Assembly: GCA_029263195.1 (NCBI GenBank)
Contig: JAJCXX010000003.1
Span: 50,325-114,324 of the forward strand
Length of the DNA stretch: 64,000 nt
Reading direction: 5' to 3'
Origin: Acidimicrobiales bacterium
GTDB taxonomy: Bacteria > Actinomycetota > Acidimicrobiia > Acidimicrobiales > Aldehydirespiratoraceae
Each line of letters begins with the position of its first letter. Position 1 is the stretch's first letter. The position numbers were made by a program, and so were the translations under genes. The notes under the pieces were generated by a model, which saw nothing but the letters and a program-made list of their open reading frames with translations, was not told where the DNA came from and searched no databases. This document shows, one piece after another, positions 18,617-27,827 of this stretch.

Positions 18617-19201
18617 TCAGCCGGCGAAGTTGCCGGCAACGAACTCCCAGTTGATGAGCTTCTCGATGAAGGTGTCGACGTAAGCGGGTCGGGCGTTCTG
18701 GTAGTCGAGGTAGTAGGCGTGCTCCCAGACGTCGATCGTGAGCAACGGGGTTTGTCCGTGCTTGATCGGCGTGTCGGCGTCGTCGGTCTTGACGATGGCC
18801 AGACCACTGCCGTCCTTGACCAGCCAGGTCCACCCAGAGCCGAAGTTACCGACCGCTCCGGCCTTGAACTGGCTCTTGAACTCGTCGGCCGAACCGAAGC
18901 TGGCGTCGATTGCCGCGGCGAGATCACCGGACGGGTTGCCCCCGCCACCGGGGGTCATGCAGTTCCAGTAGAAGGTGTGGTTCCACACCTGGGCGGCGTT
19001 GTTGTAGAGCCCTCCAGGTGAGGCCACGGCGATGATGTCCTCGAGCGAGGAGTCGGCCTGATCGGTGCCCTCGATGAGGCCGTTGAGGTTCTTGACGTAG
19101 GCGGCATGGTGCTTGCCGTAGTGGAAGCTGATGGTGCGAGCGCTGATATGGGGGTCGAGCGCGTTGTCGGCGTACGGAAGGGCGGGAAGTTCGATGGCCA
19201 T
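18617..19201 (-). CDS. Superoxide dismutase (Fe/Mn family)
   Basis: MAIELPALPYADNALDPHISARTISFHYGKHHAAYVKNLN; WNHTFYWNCM; DVWEHAYYLDYQNARPAYVD. Confidence 0.95.
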   Translation of the reverse strand: MAIELPALPYADNALDPHISARTISFHYGKHHAAYVKNLNGLIEGTDQADSSLEDIIAVASPGGLYNNAAQVWNHTFYWNCMTPGGGGNPSGDLAAAIDASFGSADEFKSQFKAGAVGNFGSGWTWLVKDGSGLAIVKTDDADTPIKHGQTPLLTIDVWEHAYYLDYQNARPAYVDTFIEKLINWEFVAGNFAG

Positions 19202-19301
19202 GACTACTCCTGAAGGGGACTCTGCAGCGCCGCCCAACTTAACGGGCGCGGGAATGCACTGCACCGCCCCCAGACCCAGCGGACCGGCGACCGGTGGGAG
19301 G

Positions 19302-20102
19302 TCAGCCGGCTGGTGAGCCGCGCCACTCGATCAGGAGTCGCATGATTTCCTGGTGGCTGATCTCCGGGGGAGTGGAGATCAGGAGCACAGCGTTCCTCGA
19401 TAGCGACGCGAACCAGAAGACATCGGTGTCGGCCGGATCCGGGGCGACTGTCGGTGTGAGTACGAGTTGGTTGGTCTGACCGAGATGGTCGGCGGTCGAG
19501 TCCGGGTTCCATCGATCACGCGCCTGCTGGAGAAACTCGAGCCCGGCCTCGCTTCGTCCGACGAACAACCACACATCGGCCACCCGGCCGGTGTCGCTGA
19601 AGAGCCGTCGCGCTCGAAACGGCTGGCTGCTCTCGGCCAGAACGATGAGGGTGTCGCCGGTGGGTGTGGAGATGTCGTCGACAATCGGCGCCGGTGACCA
19701 TGGCTCCGGAAAGCCTCCCAGAATCTGGTCGGCGAGTTGCATGTCATCGGAGAAGTCGGTGTCCGCGATCAAATCTCCGGTGATCACATTCACCGGCTGG
19801 CTCTCCCACGGAGTAAGGCCCTGCCGAACGGAGCGTTCGACTCCGGCGCCGCCGGCGTCGGCCGATCCCAGCGGCGCGAGCGGGTCGGAAGCCCCCGGCT
19901 GAGGATCGGGTCGATCGACAGAGTGGGGGAGCTCGACGGGAACCGAGGGAACTGTGGGGGCAGGGAGCGTCGGGGCCGCTACCGGACCGGGCGCGGGATT
20001 GAGAAGACTCCACACCATCCAACCCCCGACCGCAGTGGCGATCACGGCGAGGGTGATCAGGAACGTGTCCCGTCTCGCAGTTGACTTCTTCTCGAATTCC
20101 AT
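19302..20102 (-). CDS. Hypothetical single-TM protein
   Basis: N-terminal TM FLITLAVIATAVGGWMVWSLL followed by Pro-rich linker. Confidence 0.55.
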   Translation of the reverse strand: MEFEKKSTARRDTFLITLAVIATAVGGWMVWSLLNPAPGPVAAPTLPAPTVPSVPVELPHSVDRPDPQPGASDPLAPLGSADAGGAGVERSVRQGLTPWESQPVNVITGDLIADTDFSDDMQLADQILGGFPEPWSPAPIVDDISTPTGDTLIVLAESSQPFRARRLFSDTGRVADVWLFVGRSEAGLEFLQQARDRWNPDSTADHLGQTNQLVLTPTVAPDPADTDVFWFASLSRNAVLLISTPPEISHQEIMRLLIEWRGSPAG

Positions 20103-20156
20103 CCCTTACTGGTCGGCACACCGGGGGACACAGATGAGGTCGGTGAGGAAACCAGC

Positions 20157-20915
20157 TCAGAGCGTGGTGCTGCGATCCAGTAGGAAATCGACAAGCCACA
20201 CGCCCACGGTCGGTCCGTCGGTCGGGACGTCTTCCAGTCGTCGCCGGGCCGACTCGACGGTGTCGGGGTCGATCCGATCGACTCGGGCATCGATCAACGA
20301 CCGTACGTAGTCGACATCGAACTCTGGGTGGTCCTGCACGCACACGATGTTGTCGCCGAGAAGATAGGCGGGGTGGTCGGCGGTGGTACCGGTGGCAATT
20401 GAGCGGCCACCCGGAGGAAGCTCGGTGACAACGTCTTTGTGCATGGCGTTGAGCCTGACTTCGCCCCCCGCGAACCATCGGGTTGGCTCAACGACCGTGT
20501 CCTGGGGTCCGACCTTCCAAGTCTCGGCCTGCTCGACCGACCCGCCAAGCGCTACGGCTACCAGTTGGTGCCCGAAACACACACCTGCGATCCGTGCACC
20601 GGCGGTAGCGGCGGAAGCAATCCAGTCGCGAAATGCCACGATCCAGGACGCGTCGGAGAAGGCACTCTCATGTGAGCCGGTGATTATCCAGCCATCGCAT
20701 TCGTGGGGCGACGCCGGCAGCTCGCCGTCGACCACCGCGTAGGTGATCATCTCGAGGCGGGGCTCGGCGGCCAGCAGGAGGCGGCGGTAGACGTGGTCGT
20801 AGTCACCGCCCGACAATTCCTGTAGATCGGCAGGCACATGGTCGCACATCAATACCCCGATGCGAGCAAGAGGTTCGGCTGCCGCAGACCTGGATCCGGC
20901 GAGGTTGTTGCTCAT
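20157..20915 (-). CDS. Class I glutamine amidotransferase (GATase1) family protein
   Basis: MSNNLAGS...IAGVCFGHQLVAVALGGSVEQAETWKVG; catalytic Cys in GVCFGHQ; start at 20915, next to the glutamine-synthetase stop. Confidence 0.85.
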   Translation of the reverse strand: MSNNLAGSRSAAAEPLARIGVLMCDHVPADLQELSGGDYDHVYRRLLLAAEPRLEMITYAVVDGELPASPHECDGWIITGSHESAFSDASWIVAFRDWIASAATAGARIAGVCFGHQLVAVALGGSVEQAETWKVGPQDTVVEPTRWFAGGEVRLNAMHKDVVTELPPGGRSIATGTTADHPAYLLGDNIVCVQDHPEFDVDYVRSLIDARVDRIDPDTVESARRRLEDVPTDGPTVGVWLVDFLLDRSTTL

Positions 20916-20916
20916 G

Positions 20917-22284
20917 TCAGATCCGTTCGAAGTATCGACGAAGCTCCCAATCGGTGACGGCCTGGTCGTAGGCCTCACACTCCTGGGAGAAGAACCAGCT
21001 GTAATGGTCGATGACGTCGTCTCCGAGCAGTCGCCTGGCATCAGCGCTCGACTTGAAGCGGTCGTTGGCTTCGCGCAGGGTTGTCGGCACGGTGGCGATG
21101 TCGGCAGCGGAGTAGACGTCGCCGGAGAATTCCTCGGGCGGCTCGATCTGGTTGGCGATGCCGTCGAGGCCGCTGGCGAGTGCCGCCGCGTAGGCCAGAT
21201 AGGGGTTGACGTCGGCACCGGGTATGCGGCACTCGATTCGCAGGCTCGGACCCGACCCGACGATACGGAATCCTGCCGTGCGATTGTCGGTGGACCATGC
21301 CAAGCGGGTGGGAGCCCACGATTGTTCTTGGTAGCGCTTGTAGGAATTGACCGTCGGGGCGTAACAGGGCATCAGCGTCGGGGTGTGCTGCATCCATCCA
21401 CCTAGGAACCAGCGGAATACGTCGCTGCGCTCGGCCTGCTCAGCCGTACCCGAAAAGGCGTTGTGACCGTCCTTCCAGAGGCTCAGGTGAATGTGGCAGC
21501 TGCTGCCCGGTTGCCCGGCGTGGGGCTTGGCCATGAAGGTGACGCTGACTCCCTGCGAGTCGGCGAGTTCTTTCATGGCCTGCTTCATGAGAACGTGCCG
21601 GTCGGCCATGTCGAGCACTTCGGAATAGCGAATGTTGAGCTCGTGCTGACCAATGGCGGCTTCGCCCTTGGAGTTCTCGACCGGGATCCCAGAATCGCGC
21701 AAGACCCGTCGGGCGGCACCGACGTAGTCCTCGACGCGCGCCCCTTGAAGCAGGTGGTAGTCCTCGACGTACCAGCCTGCGGCGGTGAGATCGACGTAGC
21801 CCTTCTCGTGAGCCTCCCGGTAGGTGTCTCGGTAGAGAAAGAACTCGAGTTCGGAGGCGGCCTTGGCGGTGTAGCCCGATTCGGCTGCCACATCGAGTTG
21901 TCGTCGCAGAATCGACCGGGGCGCAACCCCGACGTTGGTGTGGGTGCTGTCGTCGACCACATCGCAGAGCACCATCACGGTGCGCTCGGTCCAAGCACAG
22001 CGACGCATGGTGGAGAAGTCGGGCACCATGTGGAAGTCGCCGTATCCACCTTCCCAGTTGGTGTAGGTGTAGCCGTCGACCGGTTCCATCTCCATGTCGA
22101 CGGCCAACAGGTAGTCACAGGCGTGGGTGCCGTCGTCGATGGTGTCGAGAAAGAAGTCGGCATCGGAGCGTTTGCCGAGAAGCCTCCCGTAGTGATCGGT
22201 GAAGGCGAGGATCACCGTGTCGATGTCGTCGGTCTCGACGAGTTGACGAAGGTCTTCCTGGGTCAAGGGCTCTCTGGAGGTCAC
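20917..22284 (-). CDS. Glutamine synthetase family protein (gamma-glutamylpolyamine synthetase-like)
   Basis: KPHAGQPGSSCHIHLSLWKDG; CYAPTVNSYKRYQEQSWAPTRLAWSTDNRTAGFRIVG. Confidence 0.88.
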   Translation of the reverse strand: MTSREPLTQEDLRQLVETDDIDTVILAFTDHYGRLLGKRSDADFFLDTIDDGTHACDYLLAVDMEMEPVDGYTYTNWEGGYGDFHMVPDFSTMRRCAWTERTVMVLCDVVDDSTHTNVGVAPRSILRRQLDVAAESGYTAKAASELEFFLYRDTYREAHEKGYVDLTAAGWYVEDYHLLQGARVEDYVGAARRVLRDSGIPVENSKGEAAIGQHELNIRYSEVLDMADRHVLMKQAMKELADSQGVSVTFMAKPHAGQPGSSCHIHLSLWKDGHNAFSGTAEQAERSDVFRWFLGGWMQHTPTLMPCYAPTVNSYKRYQEQSWAPTRLAWSTDNRTAGFRIVGSGPSLRIECRIPGADVNPYLAYAAALASGLDGIANQIEPPEEFSGDVYSAADIATVPTTLREANDRFKSSADARRLLGDDVIDHYSWFFSQECEAYDQAVTDWELRRYFERI

Positions 22285-23465
22285 GTGATCATCCTTTCAG
22301 CCGCACCGTCGACATCGCCGGTACATGCTGCATTGAATATCAGGGTGGCGAACTCTCGCGTGAACTCGATCGGATTTCCGCCGGCTGATGGATCGGCTAT
22401 GGCACCGGCCGCGATGATGTCGCCGGAATCGGTGTCGACGCCGAGCTCCACCAGGGTGTGGGGCACGTCCATCGCCGAGCGCATCTCGAGAATCCGATCA
22501 AGAAAGCCGTCGAATCCGCCCTCGATCCCGGTGTAGTTGGCCAACGACTCGATCACCGTCTCGATGGCGGGACGGTTGGCGGCCAGAACGTAGGGCATCA
22601 CAACGGCGTTGGTCATGCCGTGGTGAGTGTTGAAGACCGCGCCGATGGGATGGGCCAGAGCGTGCATTGCGCCGAGCCCTTTCTGGAACGCGACCGCACC
22701 CATGGCGGCGGCGGTCATCATGTGGCCGCGGGCCTCGATGTTGCCGGGGTCGGACACGACCCTGGGGAGATTGTCGAGAACAAGTCGCACTCCCTCCAAC
22801 CCGATTCCGTGCGACATCGGGTGGTAGCTCGGGGCACAGAGAGCTTCGAGCGAATGCGAAAGGGCATCGATGCCGGTGCCTACGGTGAGGTCCCGGGGCA
22901 GCCCCACCGTGAGTTCTGGATCGCAGATGACTTCAGCCGGAAGCATCTTGGGATGAAAGACGATGACTTTTCTGTGGGTGTCCTCGTCGATGACAACCCC
23001 GGCTCGTCCCACCTCGGAACCGGTTCCGGCGGTGGTGGGCACGGCGATCACCGGAGCGATGGTCGTCGGGTCGGCGCGGGTCCAGTTGTCGCCGATGTCC
23101 TCGAAGTCCCACACCGGCCGGTGCTGTCCGGCCATCAGCGCAACGATCTTTCCGACATCGAGAGCGGATCCACCTCCGAGAGCGATTACGCCGTCGTGGC
23201 CACGGGACCGAAAGTGGTCGACTCCAGCCTCGATGTTGCTACCAACCGGATTGGGTTGCACTTCGCTGAAGAATCCGACGTAGAGGCCGGCTCGCTTGCA
23301 GATCTCGTCGACGGCTTCCGCCACCGGTAGTTTCATCATCCCGGGATCGGTGACCACCAGAGGGCTCTTGATACCGGCTCCCGCACACACTTCGGCCAGT
23401 TCGGTGATGCGTCCCGGGCCGAATCGCATGGAGGTGGGGTAGCTCCAGTTGGCGTTGGCCATCAC
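22281..23465 (-). CDS. Iron-containing alcohol dehydrogenase
   Basis: GGGSALDVGKIVALM; IAVPTTAGTGSEVGRAGVV; AMHALAHPIGAVFNTHHGMTNAVVMPYV. Confidence 0.92.
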   Translation of the reverse strand: MMANANWSYPTSMRFGPGRITELAEVCAGAGIKSPLVVTDPGMMKLPVAEAVDEICKRAGLYVGFFSEVQPNPVGSNIEAGVDHFRSRGHDGVIALGGGSALDVGKIVALMAGQHRPVWDFEDIGDNWTRADPTTIAPVIAVPTTAGTGSEVGRAGVVIDEDTHRKVIVFHPKMLPAEVICDPELTVGLPRDLTVGTGIDALSHSLEALCAPSYHPMSHGIGLEGVRLVLDNLPRVVSDPGNIEARGHMMTAAAMGAVAFQKGLGAMHALAHPIGAVFNTHHGMTNAVVMPYVLAANRPAIETVIESLANYTGIEGGFDGFLDRILEMRSAMDVPHTLVELGVDTDSGDIIAAGAIADPSAGGNPIEFTREFATLIFNAACTGDVDGAAERMIT

Positions 23466-24865
23466 AAACCTCCAGGTGGGGTGAGACGAAGATGGTATGA
23501 CTTGGCGCGGGTCAGCATGGTGTAACCGAGTCGAGAAAGAGTGATTCCCCTGCCGGTGTCCTTTACGCCGGTCCAGGCCAACGACGGATCGAGATAGTCG
23601 GCTCGGTTCATGAACACCGTTCCGGTCTGCAGCCGACTGCCGATCGAGCGGGCGGCTTCGGGGTCGGCGGTCCAGATGGATGCCGAGAGGCCGTAGTTGC
23701 TGTCGTTCATCTTCTCGATGGCTTCATCGTCGGAGTCGACCGGCATGACACCAACGATCGGGCCGAAGCTCTCGCGTGTCATGACAGGCATGGAATGATC
23801 GACGTCGACCAGAATCTCCGGAGCGAGGTAGGGAGAGCCGGTGTTGTCGTTCCACGCGCCAGCCGTCTTGGCGACAAGAGGGCGCGCGCCGTCTGAAACA
23901 GCTTCGGAGAGTTGGAGACGAACGGCATCAGCGGCCCGGGCCGTGACCATCGGTCCGAGTGTGGTTTCAGGCTTGGTCGGATCGCCGAGATCGAGAGCAC
24001 CGGCTTCCGCGACCATGGCGTCGACGAACTCGTGATAGATCGATCGCTCGACGTAGACCCGCTCGATTCCACAACACGACTGTCCGGAGTTGAAGAACGC
24101 ACCATCGGCAACGTTGGCGGCGGCGAACTCCAGATCGGTGTCGGCCCGCACATAGGCAGGATCCTTGCCTCCGAGCTCCAGCCCGACCTCGGTGAACGTG
24201 CCGGCGGCGGCCCGTTCAATGCTGCGGCCGCCTTCGACCGATCCGGTGAAGTTCACCCGGTCGACGCGATTGTCGGCCAGAGTCCGCCCAACCTGTTCGT
24301 GGCTGAGCACGAGGTTGGTGAACACCCCGCCGGGGATGCCGGCCTCGTCGGCGGCCCGCTGGAGTCGTTCGCCGACCAGCAGTGTCTGACTGGCGTGCTT
24401 CAGCACGACCACGTTTCCGGCCATGAGTGCCGGCATGATCGAGTTGACAGCGGTGAGCAGCGGATAGTTCCAGGGCGCGATCACCAGAACCAGACCGAGT
24501 GGTTCCAGGGCGATGTAGCGGTCGAATCCGTCGAGTGGCTCGCTCGCGATGGGAGCGAGGCATGACTCGGCGATCGAGATCATGTGTTGAGCGCGCTCGG
24601 TGAATCCTTGTATCTCGCCAGGGCCGAACCTGATCGGGCGGCCCATCTGCCAAGCCAACTCGTCGACAATCAGATCGGTCATGGCCACAACTCGATCGAC
24701 GAACGCCGTGCACACCGCAGCCCGCTCGGCGACAGTAGAAGTGCCCCATGGCAGTCGCGCGGCCCGAGCGGCCTGCAGCGCATCCTCGAGTTGGGTGTCG
24801 GTGCTGCGGGCCCTGATGGCGTAGGTCGAGCCGTCGACCGGCGTGATGATGGATACTTCCTGCAT
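23462..24865 (-). CDS. Aldehyde dehydrogenase family protein
   Basis: APWNYPLLTAVNSIMPALMAGNVVVLKHASQT; LELGGKDPAYV; NSGQSCCGIERVYV. Start taken at ATG 24865; ORF track start 24898 is TTG. Confidence 0.92.
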   Translation of the reverse strand: MQEVSIITPVDGSTYAIRARSTDTQLEDALQAARAARLPWGTSTVAERAAVCTAFVDRVVAMTDLIVDELAWQMGRPIRFGPGEIQGFTERAQHMISIAESCLAPIASEPLDGFDRYIALEPLGLVLVIAPWNYPLLTAVNSIMPALMAGNVVVLKHASQTLLVGERLQRAADEAGIPGGVFTNLVLSHEQVGRTLADNRVDRVNFTGSVEGGRSIERAAAGTFTEVGLELGGKDPAYVRADTDLEFAAANVADGAFFNSGQSCCGIERVYVERSIYHEFVDAMVAEAGALDLGDPTKPETTLGPMVTARAADAVRLQLSEAVSDGARPLVAKTAGAWNDNTGSPYLAPEILVDVDHSMPVMTRESFGPIVGVMPVDSDDEAIEKMNDSNYGLSASIWTADPEAARSIGSRLQTGTVFMNRADYLDPSLAWTGVKDTGRGITLSRLGYTMLTRAKSYHLRLTPPGGL

Positions 24866-25000
24866 GGGCGTCGCTTCCGAGTCGGAGGTGCTGGGCAATG
24901 ACTACCGCGAAATTACCGTCGGTGCGGTTGGATGCCGATACGGGAGCTGAGTTGGTGGCCACGACCCGAGAAAGTCGCCGACATTTCTGGAGGTCTTCAA

Positions 25001-25957
25001 TTGCCTGGTGACGACAATCCGCAGCCCCTTGGCGGAAACGAGATGCCGAGGTTCGCGGGCCCGGCCAGCTTCATGCGGCTACCGAGTCGATCGGCGCCGG
25101 CCGACCTCGACGTGGCGGTGGTGGGGGTTCCGCTCGACATCGGTACCTCGAATCGGCCGGGCGCCAGATACGGCCCGAGGTCGATTCGGGCCGAATCGGT
25201 GTTGATTCGTCCGTACAACATGGCCACCGGCGCTGCGCCGTTCGACAGTCTCCGTATCGACGACTCTGGCGACGTGGCGGTCAACCCGTACAACCTCGAT
25301 GATTCGATCTCGCGAATCGAGTCCCACTACGAAGAGCTTCTCTCCGACGATGTCATCACCGTGTCGATCGGTGGCGATCACACGATCGCGTTGCCGATCT
25401 TGCGGGCGATGGCAGCCAAGCATGGTCCGGTCGGGGTGGTACACGTCGATGCTCACACCGACATCAACGATTCGATGTTCGGCGAACAGATCGCCCACGG
25501 AACTCCGTTTCGTAGGGCGGTCGAAGAGGGATTGCTCGATTGCGAACGGGTCGTTCAGATCGGCGTGCGAGGCACCGGCTACGCGGCCGACGACTTCAAC
25601 TGGTCGCGCCAACAGGGTTTCCGGGTCGTGCAGGCCGAGGAGTGCTGGCACCGGTCGCTGGATCCTCTGATGGCCGAGGTCCGCGACCAGGTTGGGGGCG
25701 GGCCCGTCTATCTGAGCTTCGACATCGATGGCCTCGATCCGGCGTTCGCCGCAGGAACCGGCACTCCTGAAATCGGTGGCCTCACCACAATTCAGGGACT
25801 GGAGATCATCCGAGGTTGTCGAGGGCTCGACCTCGTGGGGGTCGATCTCGTGGAGGTGTCACCCGCGTACGACACGTCGGGAAACACGGCGTTGCTGGGT
25901 GCCAACCTTCTCTACGAGATGCTGTGCGTGCTGCCCGGAGTCGAACCTCGCGGCTGA
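25001..25957 (+). CDS. Agmatinase/guanidinobutyrase-family ureohydrolase
   Basis: SIGGDHTIALPILRAM; VHVDAHTDIND; YLSFDIDGLDPAFAAGTGTPEIGGLT; TTG start 25001 with GGAGG upstream. Confidence 0.9.
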   Translation: MPGDDNPQPLGGNEMPRFAGPASFMRLPSRSAPADLDVAVVGVPLDIGTSNRPGARYGPRSIRAESVLIRPYNMATGAAPFDSLRIDDSGDVAVNPYNLDDSISRIESHYEELLSDDVITVSIGGDHTIALPILRAMAAKHGPVGVVHVDAHTDINDSMFGEQIAHGTPFRRAVEEGLLDCERVVQIGVRGTGYAADDFNWSRQQGFRVVQAEECWHRSLDPLMAEVRDQVGGGPVYLSFDIDGLDPAFAAGTGTPEIGGLTTIQGLEIIRGCRGLDLVGVDLVEVSPAYDTSGNTALLGANLLYEMLCVLPGVEPRG

Positions 25958-25968
25958 GGCAGCGTCGT

Positions 25969-26784
25969 TCAGCCCCAGCGGATCGTGAACGGTAGAGCGA
26001 GGGTTTCTCCTGGCTGCAGCACCAGACAATCGGGATGATTGAAGGCGTTGGCTGGCCCGGTCTGAGGTTCCACACAGATCGCGTAGGGGGTCTCGTCGTA
26101 GACGACCCAGGTGTCGGTTGCTGATTCGAGGGTGACCGCCAGGTCGTCTCCCCAGGAGATGGACGGGTTGGAGGACACGCCCACGAAGCAGTCGTCCCAG
26201 GGGCCCGGAGGCACGGACACGTGGTCACCGGTCGGGATACCGTCGGAATCGCGCAGCCACATGCGCCGTGGCTCGAAGGTGAGAGCGGCCGACGCCGACC
26301 CGATGTGCTTGCGGAACACCGGATGCCATCCGACGACGGCCGGCATCGCTTGATGTCCGGCGGTCACCGAGATGGTGATCGTGAGGGAATCGGAATGCAG
26401 TTCGGCGTGTGTTCGTGCCACACCGCCGAAGGGCCACGGATCGGAGAGATCGAGTCGTAGTGTCCCGGGTGCTTCTTCGGTCCATTCGTTGGTCAGACCG
26501 GTGCCGTGAATGGAGTGAGGCGGGAGGTTGATCGGCATCTGGTGTGACCGGCCGTCGAACTCGAAAATGCCACGGTCGACACGACCGACCCAGGGCACCA
26601 TCGGGTAGCAGCCCCACATAAGGGTCGAGTCGATCTCGCCGGTGTCGGCAACGAGAAGTTCGTTCCCGCCGACCCGTATCGACCTCAGACGGGCCCCGAA
26701 ATGGTCGATCAAGACGACCGCATTGGCCGACTCGAGAGTGGTCCGGCCCGGCCCGGCGTGATTGGGATCGAATTGCTCGGTCAC
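25969..26784 (-). CDS. Aldose 1-epimerase family protein
   Basis: MWGCYPMVPWVGRVDRGIFEFDGRSHQMPINLPPHSIHGTGL; PYAICVEPQTGPANAFNHPDCLVLQPGETL. Confidence 0.85.
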   Translation of the reverse strand: MTEQFDPNHAGPGRTTLESANAVVLIDHFGARLRSIRVGGNELLVADTGEIDSTLMWGCYPMVPWVGRVDRGIFEFDGRSHQMPINLPPHSIHGTGLTNEWTEEAPGTLRLDLSDPWPFGGVARTHAELHSDSLTITISVTAGHQAMPAVVGWHPVFRKHIGSASAALTFEPRRMWLRDSDGIPTGDHVSVPPGPWDDCFVGVSSNPSISWGDDLAVTLESATDTWVVYDETPYAICVEPQTGPANAFNHPDCLVLQPGETLALPFTIRWG

Positions 26785-26843
26785 CTGAAAACACCCATGC
26801 CAATGGTCTAGCTTCCAGAGATCCGAGCGAGAGGGACGACAAA

Positions 26844-27827
26844 GTGGACAAGTTGCGGTGGGGGGTGCTGTCGACGGCGAAGATCGCCCGTGAGCATGTG
26901 GTCCCGGGAATCCGAAGCGCGACGAATGCCGAGTTGGTGGCGATCGCCTCTCGCGACCCTGCCTTGGCTCGATCGGTGGCGGACGACTTGGGAATTCCCA
27001 AGGCCCATGGCAGCTACGACGACCTGATCAACGACCCGACGGTCGATGCCATCTACATACCTCTGCCGAACCATCTTCACCTGGAATGGACCGAACGGGC
27101 TGCTGCTGCCGGCAAGCATGTGTTGTGTGAGAAGCCTCTAGGCCTCGATGCCGGAGAGGCGAGGCGCATGGTCGAAACCTGCGAGTCGGCCGGGGTCGTA
27201 CTCCTCGAGGCATTCATGTATCGGTTCCACCCGCAGTGGGTGGCGGTCCGTGAGATCGTCGAGTCGGGCGGTATCGGCGAACTGTTGTCGATCCAGTCGT
27301 GGTTCTCGTACTACAACGACGATCCCGACAACATTCGCAACGTTGCCGAATGGGGTGGTGGGGCGCTGATGGACATCGGTTGCTACTGCATCCATCTCTC
27401 ACGGACGCTCTTCGGACGTGAACCCGAGGGGGCGTCGGGTCTGATGAAGCGTGATCCCGATAGTGGGGTCGACATCCTCACGTCGGCGACCCTCGACTTT
27501 GGTGTCGGCACCGCTGGGTTCACAGTCGCCACACGAGTGGAGCCCGACCAACGGATTCACATCTTCGGGTCGCGGGGCCGTATCGACATCGAGATTCCCT
27601 TCAATACCCCGGCCGACCATGAGCCGCGAGTGATGCTCACGACGGGTCGGGGCTCACCCATTTCGCCGCAGGTTGAGACGATTCCTGTGGCTGCCGCCGA
27701 CCAATACGGCCTCGAGGTCGAGGCCATTGGTCGCGCGGTGCTCGATGGTCAGCCGCTTGTTGGAACAGGCGCCGACAGCGTTGCCAACATGGCGGTTATC
27801 GATGCCTTGGTGGCCGCTGCCGGTTAG
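26844..27827 (+). CDS. Gfo/Idh/MocA family oxidoreductase
   Basis: LRWGVLSTAKIAREHVVPGIRSATNAELVAIASRD; AAAAGKHVLCEKPLGLDAGEARRM. Confidence 0.9.
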   Translation: MDKLRWGVLSTAKIAREHVVPGIRSATNAELVAIASRDPALARSVADDLGIPKAHGSYDDLINDPTVDAIYIPLPNHLHLEWTERAAAAGKHVLCEKPLGLDAGEARRMVETCESAGVVLLEAFMYRFHPQWVAVREIVESGGIGELLSIQSWFSYYNDDPDNIRNVAEWGGGALMDIGCYCIHLSRTLFGREPEGASGLMKRDPDSGVDILTSATLDFGVGTAGFTVATRVEPDQRIHIFGSRGRIDIEIPFNTPADHEPRVMLTTGRGSPISPQVETIPVAAADQYGLEVEAIGRAVLDGQPLVGTGADSVANMAVIDALVAAAG

